Assembly (NCBI RefSeq): GCF_012027395.1
Contig: NZ_SNUJ01000002.1
Location: 310,001 to 374,000 of the forward strand
From: Thermococcus sp. LS1
GTDB taxonomy: Archaea; Methanobacteriota_B; Thermococci; Thermococcales; Thermococcaceae
Direction: 5' to 3'
Length of the DNA stretch: 64,000 nucleotides
This document shows, in pieces, positions 1-7,992 of this stretch (position 1 is the stretch's first letter; each line of letters starts with the position of its first letter). Under the pieces are notes generated by a model. That model worked only from the letters and a program-made list of their open reading frames with translations, had not been told where the DNA came from and did no database searches. Position numbers and translations under genes: made by a program.

Positions 1-1536
1 CCGTCCGAAACCCACCCAGTTCTTATGCGCTACATCCTCCGCGCAAGGGACAACGGGGCCAAGATAATCGTCGTAGATCCGAGGAAGACAAGGACTGTCT
101 GGTTCGCCGATATGCACCTCCAGCTTAAGCCTGGAACAGACATAGCCCTAGCCAACGCCATGATGCACGTCATCATTGAGGAAAGGCTCTATGACAGGGA
201 GTTCATCATGAACCGGACGAAGGGTTTTGAGAAGCTCATAGCGGTTGTCCAGAAGTATACACCAGAATATGCCGAGAAAATAACCGGTGTTCCAGCCAAG
301 CTCATCAGAGAAGCCGCTATAACCTTTGCTACTGCAGGACGGGGCATCGTGATGTGGGCGATGGGACTGACGCAGCACGTCACTGGGGCGGCCAACGTTA
401 AGGCCCTCGCCGATCTGGCTCTAATCTGTGGCTACGTCGGAAGAGAAGGAACCGGCCTCTTTCCGATGCGCGGTCAGAACAACGTTCAGGGAGCCTGTGA
501 CATGGCGGCCTTGCCAAACGTCTTTCCTGGCTATCAGAAAGTAACTGACGACGAAAAGAGGAAGCGAGTGGCGGAAATTTGGGGCGTTGAAGATCTGCCC
601 TCGAAGCCGGGCCTTACCATTCCAGAGATGATTGATGCAGCTGCTAAAGGCGAGCTGAAGGCGCTCTACATAATGGGCGAGAATCCAATTGTGAGCGATC
701 CGAACACAGAGCACGTTATCGAGGCTCTCAAGAACCTCGAACTCCTCGTTGTTCAAGATATATTCCTCACCGAAACGGCCGAGCTGGCTCACTACGTGCT
801 CCCAGCCGCTGCATACGCCGAGAAGGAGGGCTCATTCACCGCGAGCGAGAGGCGCGTTCAGTGGAACTTCAAGGCGATTGAGCCACCCGGGGAAGCCAAA
901 CCAGACTGGGTGATACTGACGATGCTCGGAAAGGCTCTTGGCCTGCCAAAGTTCGACTACTCAGACGTTGAAGATATTACGAGAGAGATAACCCTCGTTG
1001 CTCCGCAGTACCGTGGGATAACCTCCGAAAGGCTCAAGCGTGAGGTTATGGGTGTGCAGTGGCCGTGCCCAAGCGAGGATCACCCTGGAACGCCGAGGCT
1101 GCACGTCGAGCGCTTCGCCACCCCTGACGGAAAGGCCAACATAATTCCCGTAGAGTTCAAGCCACCCGCAGAAGAACCCGATGAGGAGTACCCGTTCATA
1201 CTGACAACATTCCGCATCGTCGGCCAGTACCACACACTCACGATGAGCAACAGGAGTGAAAGCCTGAAGAAGCGCTGGTCTAGCCCGTACGCCCAGATAA
1301 GTCCGGAAGATGCAAAGAAGATGGGTATACAAGATGGTGAGATGATAAGGATAGTTACGAGACGTGGAAGTTACACCTGCAGGGCGGCCGTTACTGAGGA
1401 TGTTCCGGAGGGAGTGATCGCAGTTCCGTGGCACTGGGGAGCTAACATACTCACCAACGACGCCCTCGATCCAGAGGCGAAGATTCCCGAGCTGAAGGTG
1501 GCCGTCTGTAGGGTGGAGAAAATCGGGGGGTGCTGA
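1..1536 (+). CDS. fdhA: Formate dehydrogenase catalytic (alpha) subunit, 5' end cut by window
   Basis: C-terminal part (about 511 residues) of a molybdopterin/tungstopterin oxidoreductase of the formate dehydrogenase H type. The reading frame is open from base 1, so the N-terminal Fe4S4 domain and the active-site Cys/Sec lie outside the window. Visible features are the cofactor-binding segments (VDPRKTRT near the start, GQNNVQGACDM, MGENPIVSDP, EKEGSFTASERRVQ) and the C-terminal molybdopterin dinucleotide-binding domain (QYHTLTMSNRS onward). It would oxidise formate to CO2, passing electrons to the polyferredoxins encoded directly downstream. The next gene starts 3 bases after the stop, so this is an operon. 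The family is sure; formate rather than another oxidised substrate is inferred from residues and neighbours. Confidence 0.9.
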   Translation, partial: PSETHPVLMRYILRARDNGAKIIVVDPRKTRTVWFADMHLQLKPGTDIALANAMMHVIIEERLYDREFIMNRTKGFEKLIAVVQKYTPEYAEKITGVPAKLIREAAITFATAGRGIVMWAMGLTQHVTGAANVKALADLALICGYVGREGTGLFPMRGQNNVQGACDMAALPNVFPGYQKVTDDEKRKRVAEIWGVEDLPSKPGLTIPEMIDAAAKGELKALYIMGENPIVSDPNTEHVIEALKNLELLVVQDIFLTETAELAHYVLPAAAYAEKEGSFTASERRVQWNFKAIEPPGEAKPDWVILTMLGKALGLPKFDYSDVEDITREITLVAPQYRGITSERLKREVMGVQWPCPSEDHPGTPRLHVERFATPDGKANIIPVEFKPPAEEPDEEYPFILTTFRIVGQYHTLTMSNRSESLKKRWSSPYAQISPEDAKKMGIQDGEMIRIVTRRGSYTCRAAVTEDVPEGVIAVPWHWGANILTNDALDPEAKIPELKVAVCRVEKIGGC

Positions 1537-1538
1537 AA

Positions 1539-2030
1539 ATGGAGAAAAAGCTGTTTATAAACCTCGGGCGCTGCATTGCCTGCCGCGCCTGCGAGGTAGC
1601 CTGTGAGAAGGAGCACGGAATTTCATTCATCACGGTCTACGAGTTCAGGGACATAGCGGTTCCCCTTAACTGCCGCCACTGTGAGAAGGCTCCGTGTATC
1701 GAAGTCTGCCCAACGAAGGCCATCTACCGCGACGAAGATGGCGCAGTTGTGATAGACGAGTCCAAGTGTATCGGCTGCTACATGTGTTCGGCCGTCTGCC
1801 CCTACGCGATTCCGATAGTTGACCCGATAAAGGAGCTGGCTGTGAAGTGTGACCTATGTGCCGAAAGAAGGAAGGAGGGCAGAGATCCGCTCTGCGCTGC
1901 GGTCTGTCCCACCGATGCGATAATCTACGCTGACCTCAACGAGCTGATGGAGGAGAAGAGGAGGCGCAAGGCCGAGCGCATCGTCGAAGCCCAGAGGAAG
2001 GCGGTCGAAACGCTCGCCTACTTCGGGTGA
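1539..2030 (+). CDS. Four-cluster polyferredoxin, formate dehydrogenase electron-transfer subunit (HycB/FdhB-like)
   Basis: 163-residue ferredoxin-like protein with four cysteine groups: CIACRACEVAC near the N-terminus, CRHCEKAPCIEVCP, CIGCYMCSAVCP, and CDLC followed by CAAVCP. This is the usual arrangement for four Fe4S4 clusters in HycB/DmsB-type subunits. It should wire the catalytic subunit to the downstream flavoprotein or to ferredoxin. ATG 1539 was chosen because the G-rich stretch GGGGGGTG at 1525-1532 sits just upstream; the GTG at 1530 lies inside that site. The C-terminus is rich in Lys, Arg and Glu and overlaps the next start region. It is a close relative of the protein at 3483-3989. 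Confidence 0.9.
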   Translation: MEKKLFINLGRCIACRACEVACEKEHGISFITVYEFRDIAVPLNCRHCEKAPCIEVCPTKAIYRDEDGAVVIDESKCIGCYMCSAVCPYAIPIVDPIKELAVKCDLCAERRKEGRDPLCAAVCPTDAIIYADLNELMEEKRRRKAERIVEAQRKAVETLAYFG

Positions 2031-2035
2031 TGACG

Positions 2036-2413
2036 GTGCTGAAGGTGGAGCTCTGTGTGGGGTGCGGGGTCTGTGCAAAGGCCTGCCCCTACTCGGCCAT
2101 TTCAGTTTTTGAAGATAGTGTGAGGAGGATAGTCTTCGACCCGAAGAAATGCGAAGAATGCTCCTTTGAGTGCAACGAAGCCTGCCCAACGGGGGCGCTG
2201 GAAGGGAAGCCAGACAAAAGGGAGCTGGTCTTTGAGTTTGCCTACTGTGCCATCTGCGAGAAAAGGCTCAACGTCGTGAAGGAGGAAGCCGAATATCTTG
2301 CAAAAAAGCTGATTGAGCTGGGTGAAAACCCTGAGATTGCCTTTCTCTGTGATGACTGCAAGAGGAAAAGGCTGTTTGGCGTTGCCAACAAATATGAGGC
2401 TTACCTGGGGTGA
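2036..2413 (+). CDS. Small 4Fe-4S protein of the formate dehydrogenase operon
   Basis: About 125 residues. The N-terminal half is a two-cluster ferredoxin (CVGCGVCAKACP, then CEECSFECNEACP). The C-terminal half adds two CxxC pairs (CAICEKR and CDDCKRKR) that could bind a further metal or cluster. The start is uncertain: GTG 2036 is preferred because GGGTGAT lies a normal distance upstream, while ATG 2030 is in frame and overlaps the previous stop. The role is inferred to be electron transfer between FdhA/HycB-like subunits and the flavoprotein that follows with a short overlap region. Confidence 0.85.
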   Translation: MLKVELCVGCGVCAKACPYSAISVFEDSVRRIVFDPKKCEECSFECNEACPTGALEGKPDKRELVFEFAYCAICEKRLNVVKEEAEYLAKKLIELGENPEIAFLCDDCKRKRLFGVANKYEAYLG

Positions 2414-2418
2414 TTAGT

Positions 2419-3477
2419 ATGAGCGGGATGAGGTTTGCGTTCCTGTGTAGGGAAAGACCAGAACCAACTGGGAAGAAGATAGCCGTTATCGGAGCCGGAC
2501 CGGCAGGCTTGGCGGCAACTGGCTACCTTGTCTGTCAGGGTCATGAGGTTCATGTTTACGACAAGTTGCCGGAGCCTGGAGGATTAATGCTATTTGGCAT
2601 ACCAGAGTTCAGGATTCCAATATACCGCGTTAGAGAAGGCTATGAAGAATTAGAAAGGGTCTACAATGTCAAGTTCTTCACCAGAACCAAAGTGTACTTC
2701 GGGAATCCGGAAGGAGAATCAGGAGACGAGTTCGTTGAGAACAGGGTAGACTTCAATGAACTCGTGGAGAAGTACGACGCAGTACTAATAGCAACAGGAA
2801 CGTGGAAGTGCTGGATTCCAAATATAGAGGGAGCGGAGTTTGAGGGTGTCTTCCCGGCCCTCGAGTATCTCTTTAGGATAAAGAGCGCCAAGCTCGGCCA
2901 CATGGATTGGAGCAAGGTCACGCCAGTGGAGGGCAAGAAAGTGTTGGTCGTTGGTGCCGGCCACACAGCCGTCGATGCCGCCTTGGAGAGCGTTCTCCTT
3001 GGAGCGGATAAGGTGTACCTCAGCTACCGCAGGACGATAAGGGAGGCTCCTGCCGGGGCCTACGAGATTAACCTCCTCCAGCAGAGGGGTGTGAAGTGGC
3101 TGGAGAGGACGATGCCGGTTAGGATAATAGGTGAGAACGGAAAGGTCAGAGCCGTGGAGCTGGTGAAGACCAAGCTCAGTGAGCCCGACGAGAGCGGTAG
3201 GAGGAGGCCCGTTCCAATAGAAGGTTCGAACTTCCAGATAGACGTGGATTATGTCATCTTCGCCGTCGGTCAGAGCCCCACTCCACCCTTCGCGGAAGAA
3301 ATCGGTATAGCCGTCGATAGGAAGGGCAGGATCGTAGTTGATAACAGGCACATGACAAGCAGGGAAGGTGTTTTCGCCGCAGGAGACGTTGTTTTAGGTC
3401 CCTCAAAGGTTGGTAGGGCTGTTAAGGATGGCCTGTATGCTGCTGAGGCCATGCACATGTGGCTGATGGGGAGGTGA
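2419..3477 (+). CDS. GltD-like FAD/NAD(P)H oxidoreductase of the formate dehydrogenase operon
   Basis: 352-residue flavoprotein of the glutamate synthase small-subunit family. It has an N-terminal FAD-binding GAGPAGLAATGYL, a second dinucleotide fold GAGHTAVDAALES in the middle for NAD(P)H, and the C-terminal FAD motif GVFAAGDVVLGP. The N-terminal iron-sulfur domain of typical GltD is absent, and the operon encodes separate ferredoxins instead. It probably links formate oxidation to NAD(P)+ reduction, or works as part of a multi-subunit formate:NAD(P)/ferredoxin enzyme like those described in Thermococcus formate dehydrogenase clusters. ATG 2419 follows GGGGTGATT; the earlier GTG at 2410 overlaps the preceding stop. 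Confidence 0.88.
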   Translation: MSGMRFAFLCRERPEPTGKKIAVIGAGPAGLAATGYLVCQGHEVHVYDKLPEPGGLMLFGIPEFRIPIYRVREGYEELERVYNVKFFTRTKVYFGNPEGESGDEFVENRVDFNELVEKYDAVLIATGTWKCWIPNIEGAEFEGVFPALEYLFRIKSAKLGHMDWSKVTPVEGKKVLVVGAGHTAVDAALESVLLGADKVYLSYRRTIREAPAGAYEINLLQQRGVKWLERTMPVRIIGENGKVRAVELVKTKLSEPDESGRRRPVPIEGSNFQIDVDYVIFAVGQSPTPPFAEEIGIAVDRKGRIVVDNRHMTSREGVFAAGDVVLGPSKVGRAVKDGLYAAEAMHMWLMGR

Positions 3478-3482
3478 TTGGA

Positions 3483-3989
3483 ATGACGAGAAGAATCCTT
3501 CACGTTGATTACAGCCTATGTATTGGCTGTGAGACGTGTGAGGCAGTCTGTGACTTCCTCCATGGCGGCAAGCCCAACATAAGGATTTACTACACTGTCA
3601 CCGGACTTCCGATTCCGATAAACTGCCGCCACTGCGAGAGGGCACCCTGTATGGACGTCTGTCCTGCGGGAGCGATTTACCGCGACAGCGACGGAGCCGT
3701 TATAATAAACCCTGACAAGTGCATAGGCTGCTACATGTGTCTCGCCGTCTGTCCCTTCGGCGTGCCAAGCTTTGACGTCAAGGTAAAGGCAATGACTAAG
3801 TGTGACATGTGTGCCGACAGGAGAAGGCTTGGCATGGGGCCTGCCTGTGCTGAGATGTGTCCGGCAGAGGCAATATTCTTTGGAAAGCCCGAAGAGGTGG
3901 AGGACAGGATAAGGCGCAGGACGGCTGAGAAGATAGCCCGGGAGAGAATTTCCTCTGTGAGTATGGAGGGTGTCGGGAGGATACTTTAG
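3483..3989 (+). CDS. Second four-cluster polyferredoxin of the formate dehydrogenase operon
   Basis: 168 residues with four cysteine groups (CIGCETCEAVC, CRHCERAPCMDVCP, CIGCYMCLAVCP, CDMC followed by CAEMCP), the same architecture as 1539-2030. Recent duplication or specialised partners for two electron routes are both possible. ATG 3483 is favoured: GGGGAGGTGATT lies just before it. Longer in-frame starts run back into the flavoprotein gene. Last gene of the operon, followed by a T-rich stretch. Confidence 0.88.
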   Translation: MTRRILHVDYSLCIGCETCEAVCDFLHGGKPNIRIYYTVTGLPIPINCRHCERAPCMDVCPAGAIYRDSDGAVIINPDKCIGCYMCLAVCPFGVPSFDVKVKAMTKCDMCADRRRLGMGPACAEMCPAEAIFFGKPEEVEDRIRRRTAEKIARERISSVSMEGVGRIL

Positions 3990-4004
3990 TTGTCTCCTGG
4001 TTGA

Positions 4005-4027
4005 CTCTTTTTAATTTGTTTTTTGTC
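4005..4027 (+). terminator. T-rich transcription terminator after the formate dehydrogenase operon
   Basis: Two runs of five or six T within 25 bases (CTCTTTTTAATTTGTTTTTTGTC), right after the last operon gene and before an AT-rich spacer. Archaeal RNA polymerase terminates at oligo-T tracts without needing a hairpin. There is no supporting stem-loop, so the call rests on composition and position. Confidence 0.5.
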
Positions 4028-4207
4028 AGATTATATGCTCCTAAGTACGTCCTGAAAGTCTCTTCATGTTAAATTAAAATATTTTAGTTTATACAAAAAA
4101 GAAAACAAATCCGTATGTAATAATTTCCGTAATATTTTTATACTTTTGTTTACCCTTTTAGTTAAGATGACTGGAATTTCATAGAACGTCTTGTTAAAAA
4201 CTATTGG

Positions 4208-4285
4208 TTGTACATTTCTTGTTGTAAAAAGGTTTTTATTCCACCCAAAATAGCTACAAATGAACACATTTGGAGGGATGTACAA
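4208..4285 (+). promoter_or_regulatory. Promoter and inverted repeats upstream of alcohol dehydrogenase
   Basis: A TATA-like TTTTTATT at 4233-4240 lies about 45 bases before the ATG, so transcription should begin near 4264. Exactly there is a perfect 6-bp inverted repeat with a 4-base spacer, CAAATG-AACA-CATTTG (4257-4272), which also touches the ribosome binding site GGAGGG. A wider pair, TTGTACA (4208-4214) and TGTACAA (4279-4285), flanks the promoter. The position suggests a repressor operator over the start site; the regulator is not identified. The rest of the 3990-4284 spacer is AT-rich without other visible features. Confidence 0.45.
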
Positions 4286-5505
4286 TGTTGTGGGAGTCCC
4301 AGATCCCCATAAATCAGGTGTTTGAACTTCGCTGCAGGTCCATAACTTACTTCGGTGTTGGTGCCATTAACAAGTTCTACGACATAGCCAAGGATCTTAA
4401 GGAAAATCGCGGCATAACCAGGGTCATTCTCGTCACCGGAAAGAGCTCATACAAGAAGTGCGGTGCTTGGGACGTTGTCAAGCCTGCCCTGGAGGAGTAC
4501 GGCATTGAGTACGTTCACTACGACAAGGTAGGCCCGAACCCGACCGTTGATATGATCGATGAGGCCACTCAGCTCGGTAAAGAGTTCGGAGCCCAGGCCG
4601 TTATTGGCATTGGTGGAGGAAGTCCAATAGACAGCGCCAAGAGCGTTGCGATTCTGCTGGAGTACACCGACAAGACTGCCAGGGACCTTTACGAGCTTAA
4701 GTTCACCCCAACGAAGGCCAAGCCCATCATAGCCGTGAACACTACCCACGGAACCGGAACTGAGGTTGACAGGTTTGCGGTGGCTTCGATTCCGGAGAAG
4801 GAGTACAAGCCGGCCATAGCCTACGACTGTATCTACCCGCTCTACTCGATTGATGACCCTGCCCTCATGACCAAGCTTCCGGCCGACCAGACTCGCTACG
4901 TAACCATTGATGCGCTCAACCACATCACCGAGGCCGCCACCACCAAGGTCGCCAGCCCGTACTCAATACTCCTCGCCCAGGAGACCGCCAGGCTGATATT
5001 CGACTACCTCCCGGAGGCCCTGTCCCACCCGGACAACCTGCAGGCTAGGTACTACCTGCTCTACGCCTCCGCGATAGCGGGCATATCCTTCGACAACGGC
5101 CTGCTCCACTTCACCCACGCCCTCGAGCACCCGCTCAGCGCCGTGAAGCCGGAACTCCCGCACGGACTTGGTCTCGCCATTCTCCTGCCGGCGGTTATCA
5201 AGCACATCTACCCGGCCACCGCCAGGATACTCGCCGAAGTCTACAGGCCGCTCGTCCCGGAGGCCAAGGGAGTCCCAGGAGAGGCGGAGCTCGTCGCAAA
5301 GAAGGTTGAGGAGTGGCTCTTCAACATTGGAATCACTGAGAAGCTCACCGACGTTGGCTTCACTGAGGAGGACGTTGACAAGCTCACCGAACTCGCCATG
5401 ACCACCCCGAGCCTTGACCTGTTGCTCTCACTTGCCCCGATTGAGGCTACCAGGGAGACCGTCGCGGCCATCTACCGCGACTCACTCTACCCGCTCAGCA
5501 AGTGA
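4285..5505 (+). CDS. adh: Iron-containing alcohol dehydrogenase
   Basis: 406 residues, the length of the Thermococcus group III alcohol dehydrogenases. Visible are the nucleotide-binding GIGGGSPIDSAKS, the THGTGTEVDRFAV segment, and likely iron ligands Asp and His in VTIDALNHITEA plus His residues in HFTHALEHPLS and LPHGLGLA. It interconverts alcohols and aldehydes with NADP(H). In Thermococcus the enzyme is thought to remove toxic aldehydes or dispose of reductant during fermentation. ATG 4285 follows GGAGGG; an in-frame TTG at 4270 is less likely. Single-gene unit with its own promoter. Confidence 0.95.
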   Translation: MLWESQIPINQVFELRCRSITYFGVGAINKFYDIAKDLKENRGITRVILVTGKSSYKKCGAWDVVKPALEEYGIEYVHYDKVGPNPTVDMIDEATQLGKEFGAQAVIGIGGGSPIDSAKSVAILLEYTDKTARDLYELKFTPTKAKPIIAVNTTHGTGTEVDRFAVASIPEKEYKPAIAYDCIYPLYSIDDPALMTKLPADQTRYVTIDALNHITEAATTKVASPYSILLAQETARLIFDYLPEALSHPDNLQARYYLLYASAIAGISFDNGLLHFTHALEHPLSAVKPELPHGLGLAILLPAVIKHIYPATARILAEVYRPLVPEAKGVPGEAELVAKKVEEWLFNIGITEKLTDVGFTEEDVDKLTELAMTTPSLDLLLSLAPIEATRETVAAIYRDSLYPLSK

Positions 5506-5775
5506 AGTATCTGCTTCACTTCCATCTTTTCAATTTTGAGTTCTCCTGGTCATTTGGTCTTCAGTGTTCTCACAAAAACAATGATGCAGTTTTAGTTATT
5601 GACAAAGGTTTCTAATCCTGAACTGTGTATGAAAATCACAAGCGCGAGCCAGAGTATGGTATCGTTATGCTCTCTCACGGGTTTCTCTCCAGCCTATCGG
5701 AGCTAAGGGCCTAGTTTTGAGGTTGGGGATTAATAGGACCTCTCAACGCGCTTGGGTCATCACGCGAAGGGCATC

Positions 5776-5949
5776 TCAGTCTCCCCTCGCCTTTGCATCA
5801 AGGCGGAGGTAGATAAACAGCATGAGCATGAACAGGGTTATGTAATAGCTCATCTCGAAGGGAACCACTCCTATAAGTCCCAATGTGTATATGAACGTGA
5901 GGACAAGAACGACGACGAGCAGCAGGCGATAAAACGTCTTTCTCTCCAT
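5776..5949 (-). CDS. Small two-helix membrane protein, unknown function
   Basis: 57 residues: a short basic N-terminus (MERKTFYR), a hydrophobic helix (LLLVVVLVLTFIYTLGLIG), a short loop and a second hydrophobic helix (YYITLFMLMLFIYLRL) ending in a charged tail. The start is placed at 5949 because GGTGATATC stands directly before it; the longer open frame lacks a ribosome binding site. No family recognised. The 5506-5775 spacer beyond its 3' end shows no clear element. Confidence 0.6.
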   Translation of the reverse strand: MERKTFYRLLLVVVLVLTFIYTLGLIGVVPFEMSYYITLFMLMLFIYLRLDAKARGD

Positions 5950-6014
5950 GATATCACCAAAAAACGTTGGGGGGATGGTTTTTAATCTTTGCCAAGGGAA
6001 AAAGAAGGAACGGC

Positions 6015-7889
6015 TCAGCCAGATGCCGAAGAAGTCGCGCTGCAAACGAGTGGCTGTGGCTGATAGTTGAAGAGCTCCGGGTGCAGGAACTCGGCTATTT
6101 CCTCGAGGCCGTAGACTATCCTCGGTCCCGGCCTTGAGACAAGGTTGTCGTCGCTGATAGTAAAGACCATGCCCTTCTTGAGGGCGTTTGTATTCACGAG
6201 CTCGGTGCTGCAGAGCTCCTCCGCAGTGATGCCTGCATGGGCGGATAGTATTATCACGTCAGGGTTTCTCTCGAGAACCTGTTCGATGCTTACCTGAGCC
6301 CAGCCGCTCACGTCGGCGAATATGTTCTCACCGCCCGCGAGCCTGATTAGGTCGTCCTGGAAGGTGCCGCTGCCCGGAACGTATAGCGGGTTCCACCAGG
6401 TTATGAGGAGCACCTTAGGCTTCTCCTGCCCGTTGACCATCGAGGTGATATAGCTCACCTTCGCCTGCATGTCAGCAACCACTGCCCTTGCTCCCTCCTC
6501 ACGGTTGGTTATCTCTCCAAGCATCTCTATCGCCCTGTAGATGTCACTGATGTTCTTTGGGTCTACTATGACGACAGGGGCTATCTTTTCGAGGTCGTCC
6601 AGTATCGACATCGAGAAGCTGTCCGCGAGGATGAGGTCCGGGTTTAGGGACGCTATTATCTCAAGGTTAGCATACTGACCGTAGCCCCCTACACTCGTGA
6701 TGTTCTTGACCACGGGCGGGAAGTCATCGTAGTCTGTAACTCCAATCACCTTATCACCGGCTCCGATGTAGAATAGGCTTTCTGTAATGCTCGGTGCGAG
6801 GGAGACTATTCTCACCGGCTCGCTCTCGATAGTAACCTGCCTGCCGGCAAAGTCCGTAACCGTGAGTGGATATGCCGTCTCGAATGCTTTCGGGTGAAGG
6901 AGCTTGGCGAGGGTTTCCAGACCTCTAACAACCCTTGGACTCGGGTGAATAAGGTCGTTCTCGTTCTCAATCACGAAGACCTTTCCTTCCTTGGCCGCCT
7001 TCGTGTTGGCGAGCTCGCTATTGTAAATGTCTTGGACGGTCATGCCGCAGTGAGGGGTAAGTATTATCACATCAGGGTCCCTCTCGATGACCTGCTCGAT
7101 GCTGACAGTCGGCCAGCCTTCAGCGTCCGCGAAGATGTTTTCCCCTCCGGCAAGGTTTATGATGTCGCTGATGAATGTGTCGCCACCGGCAGTCATAAGC
7201 GGATTGTTCCAGACAACGTAGAAGACCTTAAGCTTGGGCTCATCCTTAACCGCCGAGCTGATGGCATCTATCTCTGCCTGGAATTCCGCTGTTGCGGAAG
7301 CGGCGGCATCTTCCTTGTTGAATATCTTCCCGAGGAGTTCAAGGGCCTTCGGGATATCGTTCAGACTGTGGGGATCAACGACCACAACGGGGGCTATCTT
7401 CTCTAAATCCTCCAGAATCTGCATGGAAAAGCTGTCCACGAGGATGAGATCCGGCTTGAGTGAAGCTATGATTTCGAGGTTCGCGTACTGACCGTAGCCG
7501 CCGATTCTGGTTACGTCCGCAACCTCTGGTGGGAAGTCGTCGTAGTCCGTAACGCCGACTACCCTGTCGAAAAGACCAAGGTAGTAGAGGTTCTCAGTGA
7601 TGCTTGGGGCTAGGGTGACGACTCTCATTGGCTCTTTCTCGATTGTTACTTCCCTATCTGCGAAGTCGGTTATTGTAATAGGATAATATTGCTTCTCGGT
7701 TGTCGTTGTTGTCGTTTCACTTGGGCTTGCGCTCGAAGTGGTCGTTGGGCCGGGGCTCGGGCTTGATGTTTCGCTTGGGGTAGTGCTCGTCACGGTCGGA
7801 GTGGTAGTTGTCTTGTTTGAGCTTATACAGCCAGCCGCTATGGCCGCTCCAAGCATTAGGAATATGAGCAAGACGGCGGTCTTTTTCAT
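6015..7889 (-). CDS. Lipoprotein with two tandem periplasmic-binding (BtuF/FepB-type) domains
   Basis: 624 residues. Signal peptide with lipobox (IAAGC, Cys21), a Thr/Ser/Pro-rich stalk (about 22-67), then two complete cluster A substrate-binding domains (about 68-330 and 335-605). The halves are strongly alike: both have ITDF or VTDF starts, LAPSITE, GVTDYDDFPP, GGYGQYANLEIIASL, DLEKIAPVV and LAGGENIFAD. This is an internal duplication of a cobalamin/siderophore-type binding protein. It should capture a metal chelate outside the membrane for an ABC importer, but no permease or ATPase is adjacent. ATG 7889 follows AGGTGATGCC. The ligand cannot be named from sequence. Confidence 0.88.
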   Translation of the reverse strand: MKKTAVLLIFLMLGAAIAAGCISSNKTTTTPTVTSTTPSETSSPSPGPTTTSSASPSETTTTTTEKQYYPITITDFADREVTIEKEPMRVVTLAPSITENLYYLGLFDRVVGVTDYDDFPPEVADVTRIGGYGQYANLEIIASLKPDLILVDSFSMQILEDLEKIAPVVVVDPHSLNDIPKALELLGKIFNKEDAAASATAEFQAEIDAISSAVKDEPKLKVFYVVWNNPLMTAGGDTFISDIINLAGGENIFADAEGWPTVSIEQVIERDPDVIILTPHCGMTVQDIYNSELANTKAAKEGKVFVIENENDLIHPSPRVVRGLETLAKLLHPKAFETAYPLTVTDFAGRQVTIESEPVRIVSLAPSITESLFYIGAGDKVIGVTDYDDFPPVVKNITSVGGYGQYANLEIIASLNPDLILADSFSMSILDDLEKIAPVVIVDPKNISDIYRAIEMLGEITNREEGARAVVADMQAKVSYITSMVNGQEKPKVLLITWWNPLYVPGSGTFQDDLIRLAGGENIFADVSGWAQVSIEQVLERNPDVIILSAHAGITAEELCSTELVNTNALKKGMVFTISDDNLVSRPGPRIVYGLEEIAEFLHPELFNYQPQPLVCSATSSASG

Positions 7890-7992
7890 TGGCATCACCT
7901 GGATTATTTGTCCATTAGTGGTTGGGCTAGGGGTATATAAGCTTGTTGGATATTTTGACCATCCATGAAAAGCCTGAAAAGAAAAGGAATTC

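Noticed and set aside
4064-4285. 73-codon minus-strand frame in the AT-rich spacer before alcohol dehydrogenase
   Set aside because: Its composition is that of AT-rich non-coding DNA, it has no ribosome binding site, and it overlaps the promoter.
5506-5775. Intergenic stretch with possible ATGATG and TGATGA boxes
   Set aside because: No matching CTGA boxes at guide distance on either strand, so not called as C/D sRNA.
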